Shown in pieces: positions 28,612-37,932 of a stretch of DNA of 64,000 nt. Origin of the DNA: Pseudoclavibacter chungangensis (GTDB taxonomy: Bacteria; Actinomycetota; Actinomycetes; Actinomycetales; Microbacteriaceae). The stretch spans positions 2,046,001 to 2,110,000 of the forward strand of contig NZ_JACCFV010000001.1 of the NCBI RefSeq assembly GCF_013410545.1, written 5' to 3'. Below the pieces are notes generated by a model. That model did not search any database. It saw only the letters and a list, made by a program, of their open reading frames with translations, and was not told where the DNA came from. How positions within the stretch are numbered: the first letter of the stretch is position 1; every line of letters starts with the position of its first letter. The position numbers were made by a program, and so were the translations under genes.

Positions 28612-29118
28612 TCAGGCGGCGTCGGCCGTGCGCGAGACCTCGCGGAGTTCACCCGTCTCGACGTCGAAGACGAAGCCGCGCACGTTGTCGGTGTGGGCGA
28701 CGAACGGGCTCTGCGTGATGCGCCGGATGGACTCCCGAACGCTCACGTCGACGTCACGGAACGACTCCGCCTTCCAGTGCGCACGCGCGCCGGTCTCGGC
28801 GAGCAGACGCTCGTCGAACTCGTCCTCCGTGAACGTCGAGAGGCCGCAGTTCGTGTGGTGGATGAGCAGGATCGCCTCGGTCCCGAGCATGCGCTGCGAG
28901 ATCGTGAGCGAGCGGATCACGTCGTCGGTGATGACGCCGCCCGCGTTCCGGATGATGTGCGCTTCACCGAGATCGAGACCGAGCATGGCGAAGATGTCGA
29001 GCCGCGAGTCCATGCAGGCGACGACGGCGAGTCGCTTCGACGGTCGGAGCGGCTTGTCCCCCGTGTAGCTCGCGACGTACTCGTGATTGTGCTCCAGCAG
29101 CTCGTCGATGACGCTCAT
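28612..29118 (-). CDS. Beta-class carbonic anhydrase
   Basis: A 168-residue beta-carbonic anhydrase. The zinc ligands are in VACMDSRLD (Cys and the Asp-Arg dyad) and in HHTNCG (His and Cys). The enzyme interconverts CO2 and bicarbonate in the cytosol and supplies carboxylases. It is of the short type, without N- or C-terminal extensions. A strong hairpin follows the gene, and the HtaA-domain gene lies 70 bp upstream on the same strand. Confidence 0.94.
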   Translation of the reverse strand: MSVIDELLEHNHEYVASYTGDKPLRPSKRLAVVACMDSRLDIFAMLGLDLGEAHIIRNAGGVITDDVIRSLTISQRMLGTEAILLIHHTNCGLSTFTEDEFDERLLAETGARAHWKAESFRDVDVSVRESIRRITQSPFVAHTDNVRGFVFDVETGELREVSRTADAA

Positions 29119-29188
29119 CCGTGTGCTCCTCCTCCGGGCCGGCCGCGTCGGGGATGGCGGTCTCGGCCGTGCGACTCACAGTCTAGGC

Positions 29189-29692
29189 TCACCCTCGCCA
29201 GTCGCCCGCCGCAGGCAGGAGCGAGAGGGAGAGCGGCTCGAACTCCGTGTAGGCGGGGTACGCCCCGCCGAACGTGTCGGCGCCCGCGCTCGTGAGGGTC
29301 ACGGGCACGGCGACCCAGTCGAGGGCTCCGTCGTCGCGGCGGAAGGCACCGCCGAGCTGCAGCGTCGCGAGCTCGACGAGGTCGCCGTGCAGATCGTGCA
29401 CGTGCAGGGACGCTCCGTGGTCGCCGAAGTGCACCTCCGGTTCGCCGAGCACGACGTCGAGGTGGCCGGCGTGCGCCCGGAACCTGAGGCGACCACCGAA
29501 GCACGCGACGCCCGTCGGTGAGACGGGATCGAGCACCGCGTCGTCCGCGGTGCGCGGGAAGACGAAGCCGTCGTCGCTCGCCTCGACGCCCTCGCTCGCC
29601 TCGACCGAGCCGCCGGACCGGCGGACGTAGTCGATGAACGAGTCCTTGACGCCCCAGCGGAGTCCACCGTTCCCCTCGATGTCGTTCGTCAT
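29189..29692 (-). CDS. HtaA-domain protein without signal peptide
   Basis: A 167-residue protein made of a single HtaA domain, starting with LRWGVKDSFIDYVRRSGG and continuing through FGGRLRFRAHAGHLDV, the usual core. Characterised HtaA proteins of corynebacteria bind haem on the cell surface and have a signal peptide. Here the domain starts at residue 10 with no signal sequence or membrane helix, so the protein should be cytosolic. Haem binding is unproven: Tyr and His candidates exist in the right regions. Confidence 0.82.
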   Translation of the reverse strand: MTNDIEGNGGLRWGVKDSFIDYVRRSGGSVEASEGVEASDDGFVFPRTADDAVLDPVSPTGVACFGGRLRFRAHAGHLDVVLGEPEVHFGDHGASLHVHDLHGDLVELATLQLGGAFRRDDGALDWVAVPVTLTSAGADTFGGAYPAYTEFEPLSLSLLPAAGDWRG

Positions 29693-29837
29693 GTCAGCAC
29701 GCTAGCGAACCGGGCTCGGCGCGGCCGACACGTGACCGTCGTGGCGCCGCTCGGTCGCGCGTGCGCGCGTGTCCACCCCGCCGCCGGGTCCACTCGAACG
29801 ACCGCCCGATGCGGACCGCTCGATAGGATCACTGGTC

Positions 29838-30434
29838 ATGCCCAAGATCGTCGACCACGACGCTCGTCGGCGCGAGATCGTGCGCGCGACGTGGCGGCTC
29901 GTCGCCCGCAAGGGCATCCGGGCGACGACGATGCGCGAGATCGCGCGCGAGGCGGGATTCGCGAACGGCGCGCTCTCGCCCTACTTCGCGAACAAGGACG
30001 CGATCGTGATGGCCGCGTTCACCCACGTGTTCGAGACGGCGGACGGCCGCATCGAGGTGTCGACGCGCGACCGGCGCGGGCTCGACGCCCTCCGACGGGC
30101 GATCTTCGAGGTGCTCCCCCTCGACGAGGAGCGGCGCCTCGAGGCGCGCATCGTCGTCCCGTTCTGGGAGGAGGCGCTCACCGACGGTGCGAAGCGCGAT
30201 CTGCACGCGACGACGGGGAGCGCGTGGCGTAGCCGCTTCGCGACCCACCTGCGCGAGGCGGTCGTCGACGGTGATCTCGACGCGACGCTCGACGTCAATG
30301 CGGCCGCCGACGTGCTGTTCGTGTTCGCGATGGGCACGCAGACGCAGGTCGTGCTCGAGCCGGAACGCTACTCGGCGGAACGGCTCGAGGCACTCGTCGA
30401 CGCGTTCGTCGACCGGCTGCGCACCGAGCGCTGA
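29838..30434 (+). CDS. TetR family regulator
   Basis: A 198-residue TetR protein with HTH about residues 8-55 (TTMREIAREAGFANGALSPYF) and a BetI-like C-terminal domain. ATG 29838 is used because an upstream ATG at 29769 would add a proline-rich stretch with no homology. It is divergent from the HtaA gene (145 bp) and convergent, with a 67-bp coding overlap, to the FAD/NAD-binding gene. Confidence 0.87.
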   Translation: MPKIVDHDARRREIVRATWRLVARKGIRATTMREIAREAGFANGALSPYFANKDAIVMAAFTHVFETADGRIEVSTRDRRGLDALRRAIFEVLPLDEERRLEARIVVPFWEEALTDGAKRDLHATTGSAWRSRFATHLREAVVDGDLDATLDVNAAADVLFVFAMGTQTQVVLEPERYSAERLEALVDAFVDRLRTER

Positions 30435-32422
30435 GCGCGGGCCTGCGCGAGCAGATCGGCCGCGACCGCGTCGGTCTCGACGAGCATCGTCGCGCGCGTG
30501 CCCGGCATGGGGCTGATGAGCGTGTCGCGGCGGCTCGTCGCGAGCGGGACGCCGATCAGCCGGATGCGCTCGTCGGTCGTGCCGTCGCCGTGGACGATGC
30601 GGCTCGTCACCGGATCCACGTCGACCGCGCTCGTCGGGACGCGGCCGCCGAGCCCGCTGACGCGCGCGAACGGACGAGCCCGCCCGTCCTCGACGAGCCG
30701 CCGCAGCAGCTCGTCGCGGGTCGTCCGGACGTCGTGCGGCCGCACCCATGCGTCGATGAGGACCGGAGCGGTGACGGGCTCGGCCTCGACGTCGGGCGAG
30801 GACATGACGAACCGTCCGGTCGCCTCGTCGATGTCGACGATCGGTCGCGGGCCGACGAAGGTGACAAGCCCCGCGTCGACGAGCGCGAGCAGCTCCCGGA
30901 TCCGCTGGGCCGGCGGGCCCGAGCCGGCGAGGTTGCCGATCTGCATGAACTCGTGCAGCGGCCCCGCCGCGTCCTCCGCATCGAGACCGTCGAACGCCGC
31001 GACGCGGGACACGGCGGCCCGGGCCGAGGCGAGTGACCACAGGCCGACCTTGATCGGCGAGTCGTGCCCCCGTTCGGCCTCGACGAGATCGGCGCGCAGC
31101 CGCGCGACGATCTCGTCGTGCAGGGCGTCGGACGAGGCGAACCGTCCCGCCGGGAGCGTCGTCGCCGCGACCGGATCGAATCGGTCGGCCGCGTCCGGGA
31201 CGACGTCTCGCAGCGCCCGGTCGAGCTCGTCGAGGTCGTCGGCCCGCGACTCGACGATCCCGAGGACGACCTCGAGGGGTGCCGTGAACGCGGCGGGGTT
31301 CGTCCGGTGCAGCGTCGCGTAGTAGGCGTCGAGTGCGTCGCGTCGCAGGGCGGGCCGGAGATCCCGCACGAAGTCGACGGTGCCGTGGAGCCGCGGCACG
31401 ACGGCCCGCAGGCGCTCGTGTCCGCCCGCGGGCGGCAGGCTCCCGTAGCGCGATTTCGCGCGGAACGGCAGGCCCCTGCCGGAGGCCGCGTGGAATCGGG
31501 GCTCGCGGCCGCTCGGCACGTAGACGGACGCCCCGTCGGTGCCGAGTTCGTGCCGTCCCCCGCGGCCGACGGTCAGGAGTGTCACGGTGTCGAAGAAGCC
31601 CATACCGAGGCCCCGGACGAGCACGTCGACACCGTCGGGGACGCGCTCGACGGGCTGGTCGATGGGACTCGCGGGTTCGATCCACACCGCACCGCTCCCC
31701 CGCGCGCGGTCGCGGAGCGCCGCATCGGCCGGGCTCGGCGCACTCGGGAGCCACCCCTGCGCGAGCACGACGGCGTCGGCAACGAGGCGCGCGCCGTCGT
31801 CGAGCTCCACGACGTCGACGTGCCCCGCGGGTTCGATCCCCACGGCGCGTGCCCGGTGCACGTGGACGCTCGACGCCGACGGGAGAGCGGCGGTCGCCCG
31901 GTCGAGGGCCCATTCGAGGTAGGCGCCGTAGAGCGCGCGCGAGGCGTGGCTGTCGAGCTCGACGGCCGCGAGTTCGTCGAGGAAACCACCGGGCGCGACG
32001 AGTGCGGCGGACGGCGGTCGCTCGGCGAACGTGGCCCGCACCGCCGGATCGATCGATCGCAGTCGGCTCGCGTGCTCGTCGCCGAGTCGCGGTGGCGCGA
32101 GATGCTCGACCACGAGGTCGGCCCACTCGAGCAGGGTGGGCCCCGCGACGACGGGCAGCACCGCCTCGGTCGTCTGCTCCGTGAAGAGCGTGACGGCACC
32201 CGCGTACGTGTTCATGTTGAGCTCGCGGGACTGGTCGGTGCGCCACACCTCGCCCGCGCCGGCCGGCGCCGGGTCGACGAGGTGGATCTCGATCTCGGGC
32301 GCATCGCCCCCGAGACCACCGGCCGCGATCCGCTCGACGATCGAGACGCCGCGCGGCCCCGCACCGACGACGACCACGCGGAACGGGACGGGAGCCTCCG
32401 TGCTCGTGTCCGTCGATCCCAT
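30368..32422 (-). CDS. FAD/NAD(P)-binding protein (FAD_NAD_binding_9 type)
   Basis: A 684-residue flavoprotein-like protein. The dinucleotide-binding motif VVVVGAGPRGVSIVERI lies near residues 15-31, and a second nucleotide fold feature, RGLGMGFFDTV, near 260. Such large proteins are predicted amine/lysine N-oxygenase-like oxidoreductases found mostly in actinobacteria, and their substrates are unknown. ATG 32422 has GGAGG 7 nt upstream. The last about 22 residues are Ser/Arg-rich and overlap the TetR gene on the other strand. Confidence 0.85.
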   Translation of the reverse strand: MGSTDTSTEAPVPFRVVVVGAGPRGVSIVERIAAGGLGGDAPEIEIHLVDPAPAGAGEVWRTDQSRELNMNTYAGAVTLFTEQTTEAVLPVVAGPTLLEWADLVVEHLAPPRLGDEHASRLRSIDPAVRATFAERPPSAALVAPGGFLDELAAVELDSHASRALYGAYLEWALDRATAALPSASSVHVHRARAVGIEPAGHVDVVELDDGARLVADAVVLAQGWLPSAPSPADAALRDRARGSGAVWIEPASPIDQPVERVPDGVDVLVRGLGMGFFDTVTLLTVGRGGRHELGTDGASVYVPSGREPRFHAASGRGLPFRAKSRYGSLPPAGGHERLRAVVPRLHGTVDFVRDLRPALRRDALDAYYATLHRTNPAAFTAPLEVVLGIVESRADDLDELDRALRDVVPDAADRFDPVAATTLPAGRFASSDALHDEIVARLRADLVEAERGHDSPIKVGLWSLASARAAVSRVAAFDGLDAEDAAGPLHEFMQIGNLAGSGPPAQRIRELLALVDAGLVTFVGPRPIVDIDEATGRFVMSSPDVEAEPVTAPVLIDAWVRPHDVRTTRDELLRRLVEDGRARPFARVSGLGGRVPTSAVDVDPVTSRIVHGDGTTDERIRLIGVPLATSRRDTLISPMPGTRATMLVETDAVAADLLAQARAQRSVRSRSTNASTSASSRSAE

Positions 32423-32600
32423 AGCTCCGCCTCCGCTCTCTCGGCGCCACGACACCGGGCGCGACCCGGCACCGAGTCCGTTCCGGGCGCCGAGTCCATT
32501 CAAGACGTCCGACACGGTGGCGTCGAATCGACGCGAGCGTCGCGGTGCCCGCACCGACGCGCGGCGTCATCTTCGGCGCACCGTTCGCGTGCCCCGCCGC

Positions 32601-33197
32601 TCAACCGCGGCCGAGGTCGAGGTCGATTCGGTCGGCGATCGCCCGCAGCCGCGCGACGTGGGCCGCCCAGGAGCCGCCGTCGCGTGGGGGCAGATTGCGC
32701 GCGTCCGGGAGCATGCCGCGCGCGCCGTCGATCCCCTCGCGCAGAACGTCCGCCTGCCCGGCGTGCCTCGCTTCGTCGGCGATGACGTGTACGAGGATCC
32801 GCAGGAGCGTCGTCGCGGCGCGCTCCTCGGGCCACCACGGCACGCGTCCCGTGGCGTGCAGCGGGAGTTCGTCGATCGTCGCGTCCGCGTGGGCCCAGGC
32901 GCGGTCGGCGAACGCGAGGACGTCGAGCATCGTCTCGTCCTCCGCGGCGAACATGTCCCCGTCGGGTTCCGCCCCGTCGGCGTACCAGGGGATCTCGAAG
33001 GGTGCAGGCCGGCCGAAGACGAGGCCGAAGTACTCCGACTCGATGGAGGCGGTGTGCTTCACGAGCCCGAGCAGATTCGTCCCGGAGGAGGTTCGCGGAC
33101 GTCTCGCGTCGGCCTCGCCGAGCCCCTCGAGCTTCCACAGCAGCGCCTCGCGCTGCGACCGGAGCGTGCGGTGCAACGCGGCCTTCGTGTCGTCCAT
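32601..33197 (-). CDS. DinB-like (DUF664) metal-binding four-helix protein
   Basis: A 198-residue protein of the DinB/YfiT-like superfamily, DUF664 branch. His residues that form the metal site are visible in LVKHTASIESEYF and HVIADEARHAGQAD. Relatives include thiol-dependent transferases that use mycothiol or bacillithiol; the substrate here is unknown. It is followed by the AEC transporter gene upstream on the same strand, but the 104-bp gap makes an operon uncertain. Confidence 0.88.
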   Translation of the reverse strand: MDDTKAALHRTLRSQREALLWKLEGLGEADARRPRTSSGTNLLGLVKHTASIESEYFGLVFGRPAPFEIPWYADGAEPDGDMFAAEDETMLDVLAFADRAWAHADATIDELPLHATGRVPWWPEERAATTLLRILVHVIADEARHAGQADVLREGIDGARGMLPDARNLPPRDGGSWAAHVARLRAIADRIDLDLGRG

Positions 33198-33301
33198 GGG
33201 CGGATGCTAGCGAGGCGGTCCGAGCGTGCCCGGGGACCGCGATGTGTGCTCGGAGGCTCGCCGGTGCGCCGCTCGCGGGTAACGGGTGGACGAGGGCGGG
33301 G

Positions 33302-34249
33302 TCACGGGTGGACGAGGAAGGTGACCGCGAAGACGACGGGAACGCTCAGGACCGTCGTGAGGAGGATCGACTCGCGCGCGAGCTTCTCACCCGTGCCGTA
33401 CTCCGAGGCGTACGTGAAGATGTTCTGCGCGGCGGGCAGCGCCGCCGTCACGACGACCGCGAGGAGCGTGTGCCCGGTGATGCCGAAGACGTGGACGGCG
33501 AGCAGCCACGCGACGACCGGGTGCACGAAGGACTTGAGGATCGTCGAGAGCAGCACCTGTCCCCGTTCCGGGCCGCTGAACGGGACCGAACTGTCCCGCA
33601 GCGACATCCCGAACGCGAGCAGGACCGCCGGCACGCTCATGGCACCGATCAGTTCGATCGGCGCCATGACGAACGAGGGAACCGCGAAACCGGGGACGAC
33701 GATCCCGAGCACCCCGCAGGCGAGTCCCGACAGCGAGCCGATGACGATGGGGTTGCGGAACGGTCGGAGCGCATAGTGCCACCAGCGCGACGCACGCGCC
33801 GAACGGTCGCTCGTCGCGATGTCGAGCAGCGCCATGAGGATCGGATTCATGATGAGCTGCTGCACGAGCATGACGGGCGCGACGAGGGTCGCGTCGCCGA
33901 GCACGTAGACCGCGATGGGGATGCCGAGGTTGCCGGAGTTCACGTAACTCGACACCATCGCGCCGACGGTCCCCGGCCCGAGCCCCCACCGTCGGATCGC
34001 CGCGATCGTGCCGTACAGCCCCGCCATCACGAGCATCGCGACGGCCGTGACCGTGAACTGCGCGGAGAAGAGCGACACGAGGTCGGCCTCGGCGAGCAAC
34101 TGGAACATGAGCGCGGGCGTCGCGACCCAGAACGCGAGTTTCGTGAGGACGGAGCGGCCGTTCTCGCCGAGCCAGCGCGTGCGCCCCAGGACCACGCCGA
34201 CGCCGATGATGACGCCGATGACCGTGAACCCCTGCAGCACGCCGATCAT
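33302..34249 (-). CDS. AEC family (auxin efflux carrier-like) transporter
   Basis: A 315-residue membrane protein with about 10 helices in the AEC pattern: GFTVIGVIIGVGVVLGRTR at the N-terminus, SSYVNSGNLGIPIAVYVLG (Asn-Gly crossover motif) in the first half and TAALPAAQNIFTYA in the second. These carriers export or exchange organic acids such as malate. ATG 34249 follows a GGAGGGAG ribosome site. No adjacent regulator is apparent. Confidence 0.9.
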   Translation of the reverse strand: MIGVLQGFTVIGVIIGVGVVLGRTRWLGENGRSVLTKLAFWVATPALMFQLLAEADLVSLFSAQFTVTAVAMLVMAGLYGTIAAIRRWGLGPGTVGAMVSSYVNSGNLGIPIAVYVLGDATLVAPVMLVQQLIMNPILMALLDIATSDRSARASRWWHYALRPFRNPIVIGSLSGLACGVLGIVVPGFAVPSFVMAPIELIGAMSVPAVLLAFGMSLRDSSVPFSGPERGQVLLSTILKSFVHPVVAWLLAVHVFGITGHTLLAVVVTAALPAAQNIFTYASEYGTGEKLARESILLTTVLSVPVVFAVTFLVHP

Positions 34250-34388
34250 GTCCCGCTCCCTCCGCGCCCGCGGCGGGCACCGATCGAGTGTATTGGCGCA
34301 CGGAGCGCCGCCTCGATCATCGCGCCGTCGGTCGCCGACGGGGTCGCCGCCGTGGGCCACCCCGATCACCGGGGTGGGGCGGGGCCGT

Positions 34389-34929
34389 TCAGCCGAGGTC
34401 GACGGACCCGAGCGCCGCGAGGTCACGGAACCCCGAACCGTGCCACACGAGCGGATCGCGTTCGTCCGCCGTCGCCACCCGGTGCACCCTGAGCAGGCCC
34501 ATGAGGTGATCTCCCGCCCGGAACTCCTCGTGCAACGAGACCTCGAACCAGCTCGATGCCGCCGTGAGGAACAGGGCCGTGCTCGCCGTGCTCGACCGCC
34601 ACGTCGTCGAAGCGTGCGGCGCGGTCCTTGCCGGCGAGCTGGCGAACGAGCGGACCCTGCCCAGCGGCGAACACCGAGACACCGAACCGTTCCGCGTCAC
34701 GCAGGAGCGGCCAGGTCTCCGAGTTCTCCTGCACGGCGACCGCCACGAGGGGTGGATCGAGGGAAACGCCCACCATGAACGACGAGGCGACGAGTGCGTG
34801 CTCGATGCCGTCGATCTCGGCCGCGTGCACGGAGACGCCCGTCGGGAATCGTCCGAAGGCGCGTCGGAGCGCGAACTGGTCGTCGTCGTGCGAGACGAGT
34901 CGCAACCCGTCCGAAACCTTTGTCGTCAT
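34389..34929 (-). pseudogene. Flavin reductase-domain protein, frameshifted
   Basis: The N-terminal two thirds (FALRRAFGRFPTGVSVHA, SSFMVGVSLDPPLVAVAV) and the C-terminal third (SSWFEVSLHEEFRAGDHLMG) of a flavin-reductase/FMN-binding split-barrel protein lie in different frames. The break is at about 34574-34579, within or just after a tandem GAGCACGGC pair, and needs one extra or two missing bases. Restored length is about 180 residues, normal for NADH:flavin oxidoreductases that serve two-component monooxygenases. ATG 34929 has AAGGGG upstream. As read, the protein would lack the half that holds the flavin ring. A sequencing error is possible. Confidence 0.8.
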
Positions 34930-35538
34930 GAACGTCCCCTTCACTGTCCTGTCGTGGTCCGTCATCCATCCGGATTCGGCGGAGCCCGATGAAACGTCGG
35001 CCGGAGGCCGTCGATCCGTCGACATCATCGGTTCCGGCGCGGACGCCGGGGCCGGCGTCGATGCCGCAGTAAGTGTGCCTCACGGTGGTGCGAATCGCAG
35101 CGGTCCGGTATGTCACCGCGCGTAACAGCGCGCGTCCGCACGGCCCCGTGCCGATCGCCTCCGTGACCGACCGTGGCCGCGTACATCGGGCCGGACACCG
35201 CCCGTCGTCCCACCGCCCGACACGAATGACGGACCCGACGAGAATCCGCATTCACCGAAGTGACGATGAATCGCGTTCCGCTTTTCGTTTCCCACCATTC
35301 CTGCCCCTGCGGATACGACTTCCGATCGACCCTGATGTAGAATCGCTCCGCGCACTCCACCCGTTCGAGTTCCATACACCCCAACCCTCTTTCACGTTCT
35401 TCCGGTAGTCCGGGCGTTCATGAGGGTCAATCGCCCAGCGAATTCCCGGGCAAGATCGAATGCATTTGCACCTCCGGACATCTCCCCGTACCCTTTCCCT
35501 ATCTGCATCCATGTTCCAAGGCAACAGAAGGAAGTACC
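34930..35538. other. Non-coding region upstream of lsr2
   Basis: This 609-bp gap carries no convincing gene. Its right half is distinctly less GC-rich than the window and holds candidate promoter elements for lsr2: TAGAAT at 35338-35343 could be a -10 box. The left part holds the presumed promoter of the frameshifted flavin reductase. A high AT content just before lsr2 would suit binding of Lsr2 itself (autoregulation), which is inference. Confidence 0.5.
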
Positions 35539-35883
35539 GTGGCACGTAAAGTCGTTTATCAGCTCGTCGACGACATCGACCAGACCCCGCTCGACGAGGG
35601 TGAGGGCGAGACGGTTCGCTTCTCGCTCGACGGCAACGATTACGAGATCGATCTCTCGTCGGATCACGCGAAACTGCTCCGCGCCGGTCTCGAGAAGTAC
35701 GTCGACGCGGCCCGCGTCGTCTCGCGGACGAAGTCGGGCCGTTCGAGCTCGAACTCGCGCGTCCCGAAGCGCGACCTCAGCGCGATCCGCGCGTGGGCGT
35801 CGGCGAACGGCCACAAGGTCTCCGACCGCGGTCGGATCCCGAACGCCGTCGTCGAGGCGTACGACGCGGCGAACGGTCGCTGA
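35539..35883 (+). CDS. lsr2: Lsr2 nucleoid-associated protein
   Basis: A 114-residue H-NS-like protein of actinobacteria. The N-terminal dimerisation domain starts KVVYQLVDDIDQTPLDEGE. The C-terminal DNA-binding domain has AIRAWASANGHKVSDRGRIP, where the RGR hook enters the minor groove of AT-rich DNA. It silences AT-rich, often foreign, genes and organises the nucleoid. The start is GTG 35539 with AGAAGGAAG in front. Only one copy is in this window. Confidence 0.97.
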   Translation: MARKVVYQLVDDIDQTPLDEGEGETVRFSLDGNDYEIDLSSDHAKLLRAGLEKYVDAARVVSRTKSGRSSSNSRVPKRDLSAIRAWASANGHKVSDRGRIPNAVVEAYDAANGR

Positions 35884-35907
35884 GCGGCGCGCGACGAACA
35901 CACGAAT

Positions 35908-35945
35908 GACGGAGCGGGGCGGCCATGTGGCCGCCCCGCTCCGTC
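35908..35945. terminator. Bidirectional terminator between lsr2 and aminotransferase
   Basis: A perfect 17-bp stem with an ATGT loop lies between the two convergent stop codons (25 bp past lsr2, 15 bp past the aminotransferase). It can serve both transcripts. Confidence 0.85.
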
Positions 35946-35959
35946 GTTCGCGCCTGTCG

Positions 35960-37186
35960 TCAGGCGAGCGTGGCGACCGCCTCGGCGATCGCGCGCGCGC
36001 CCGCCTCTATCTGCTCCTCGCTCGTCGCGATCGAGGTGCGGAAGAACGCGTCGCTGCCGTACGCGGCGCCCTGGATGACGGCCACGCGCGCCTCGTCGAG
36101 GAGCCACATCGTCACGTCCTGATCCGACGTGAGCACGGTGCCACCCGCGGTCCGCCTGCCGATGAGTCCGGAGCAGTCGACGAACACGTAGAACCCGCCG
36201 TCCGGGACGATCGGCCGGAGTCCGTCGATCTCTCCGAAGCGGTCGACCGCGAGGTCCCGCCTCGACCGGTACCGCGCGACGCTCTCCGTGATGAACGACT
36301 GATCGCCCGTCAGCGCGACCACCGCGGCCGCCTGGCTCACGGACGACGGACAGGACGAACTCTGCGACTGGAGGATGTTGATGGCCCGCACGAGCCCGGG
36401 AGCGCCGACGCCGTATCCGAGGCGCCACCCCGTCATCGCGTACGACTTGGAGACGCCGTTGACGGTGAGGACGCGGTCGCGAACGCGCCCCGCCGCCGCC
36501 ACGAACGGCACGAAGGGCCGCCCCGTGAAGCCGATCTCGTCGTAGATCTCGTCGGCGAGCACCCACACGTCCGGGAACGCCTCGAGGACCTCGACGAGCC
36601 CCTCGATCTCGGCGCGCGTGTAGACCGCGCCCGTCGGGTTCCCGGGGGCGTTCACGACCACCCACCGCGTCCGCGGCGTGATCGCCGCGCGGAGCGCCTC
36701 CGGTGTGAGCTTGAACCCGGTCGCCTCGGCGGTGTCGACGATCACAGGCGTGCCGTCGTTCGCGAGCACCATGTCCGGATACGAGACCCAGTACGGGGAC
36801 GGGACGATGACCTCGTCGCCCGGGTCGAGGGTCGCGGCGAAGGCCATGTAGATGACCTGTTTGCCGCCCCCGCCGACCGCGATCGACGCGTCGTCGAACT
36901 CGATGCCGCTCGCGCGCAGCATGCGCGCTCGGATCGCCGCCCGTAGTTCGGGCGTCCCGTTGACGGCCGTGTACTTCGTCCGGCCCGCCTCGATCGCGGC
37001 GATGCCCGCGTCCTTCACGTTGCGGGGGGTGTCGAAGTCGGGCTCGCCGATCGTGAGGTCGATGATCGGTGTCCCCGCGGCCCGGAGCTCCCGGACGCGG
37101 TTCGCCGCGAGTGTGCTCGGCGACTCCCTGATGCGCGCCACCCGCGCCGAGGGGCGGAACGCCGCCGTGTTCGTGACGCCGCTCAT
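35960..37186 (-). CDS. Class I/II PLP-dependent aminotransferase, last gene of pxp operon
   Basis: A 408-residue fold-type I aminotransferase. The PLP lysine lies in VSKSYAMTGWRLGY, the Asn/Tyr pocket in NAPGNPTG and ADEIYDEI, and the carboxylate-binding Arg near FFRTSIA. It resembles aspartate aminotransferase subgroup Ib. The ATG overlaps the RraA stop (ATGA), so it is translated with the operon. In this setting it may convert an amino acid released by the Pxp complex into a 2-oxo acid. Its own substrate preference cannot be read from the sequence. Confidence 0.9.
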   Translation of the reverse strand: MSGVTNTAAFRPSARVARIRESPSTLAANRVRELRAAGTPIIDLTIGEPDFDTPRNVKDAGIAAIEAGRTKYTAVNGTPELRAAIRARMLRASGIEFDDASIAVGGGGKQVIYMAFAATLDPGDEVIVPSPYWVSYPDMVLANDGTPVIVDTAEATGFKLTPEALRAAITPRTRWVVVNAPGNPTGAVYTRAEIEGLVEVLEAFPDVWVLADEIYDEIGFTGRPFVPFVAAAGRVRDRVLTVNGVSKSYAMTGWRLGYGVGAPGLVRAINILQSQSSSCPSSVSQAAAVVALTGDQSFITESVARYRSRRDLAVDRFGEIDGLRPIVPDGGFYVFVDCSGLIGRRTAGGTVLTSDQDVTMWLLDEARVAVIQGAAYGSDAFFRTSIATSEEQIEAGARAIAEAVATLA

Positions 37187-37932
37187 CGCGCCCCGAGCCC
37201 CTGCTCGGGGTCGACGTCGTCCAGATCGGTCGTCAGGCCCTTCGCGCGGAGGACGTCGTGAAGACCGCAGAGATCGATCGTCGTGCCACCGGCGTGGTAG
37301 CGCGCGATGAGGTCGGCCTCCTTCCGGTCACGTTCCTCCGACAGCTCGGCGACGATGTCGGCCTCGTCCCGTCGGACGACGACGATGCCGTCGGCGTCAC
37401 CCTTGACGATGTCGCCGGGTTCGATGCGTTGTCCGCCGAACACGAGCGGCTGGTTGATGTGCCCGAGCGTCTCCTTGACCGTGCCCGAGATCGACACGGA
37501 CCCGGAGAAGACCGGCAGCCCGAGCTCTCGGAGTTCCCTCGTGTCACGCACGCCGCTGTCCGTCACGAGCGCCGCGATCCCCTTCGCGGCGCACGCGTTG
37601 CCGAGGACGTCCCCGAACGTCCCGGCCTGCGCGAACGCTCCGGCCGAGACGATGAGGACGTCACCGGGCTGTGCGAAGTGGATCGCGACCTGGAGCATGA
37701 GGTTGTCGCGCGGCGCGCAGACGACGGTGAAGGCCGAACCGACGAACGAGCTCTCGCGGTCGATGGGCGTGATGTTCGAGGCGACGGCCCCACGTCGGCC
37801 CTGCGCCTCGTGGATGGTCGCGGCCGTGTACCTGCCGATGCGCTCGATCTGCTCGGGACGAGCGCGCTCGATGCGGGTCGTCACGTGCGGCGGGATCCGC
37901 AGGGTCGCGTCGGTGTGTGCGGTGGGGGTCAT
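37183..37932 (-). CDS. RraA-like aldolase/decarboxylase (HMG/CHA aldolase family)
   Basis: A 249-residue RraA-fold protein. Metal- and substrate-binding motifs of the 4-hydroxy-4-methyl-2-oxoglutarate aldolase family are present: FGDVLGNACAAKGIAALVTD, then SGVRDTREL with the Arg-Asp pair, and PGDIVKGDADGIVVV. Such enzymes cleave 4-hydroxy-2-oxo acids to pyruvate and a second oxo acid, or decarboxylate oxaloacetate. It has an N-terminal extension of about 30 residues. The gene overlaps the SDR gene and the aminotransferase gene by 4 bp each. Confidence 0.88.
   Translation of the reverse strand: MTPTAHTDATLRIPPHVTTRIERARPEQIERIGRYTAATIHEAQGRRGAVASNITPIDRESSFVGSAFTVVCAPRDNLMLQVAIHFAQPGDVLIVSAGAFAQAGTFGDVLGNACAAKGIAALVTDSGVRDTRELRELGLPVFSGSVSISGTVKETLGHINQPLVFGGQRIEPGDIVKGDADGIVVVRRDEADIVAELSEERDRKEADLIARYHAGGTTIDLCGLHDVLRAKGLTTDLDDVDPEQGLGAR

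Noticed and set aside
35025..35384. Minus-strand open frame before lsr2
   Set aside because: Its sequence shows no conserved pattern, no ribosome site, and crosses the lsr2 promoter region.
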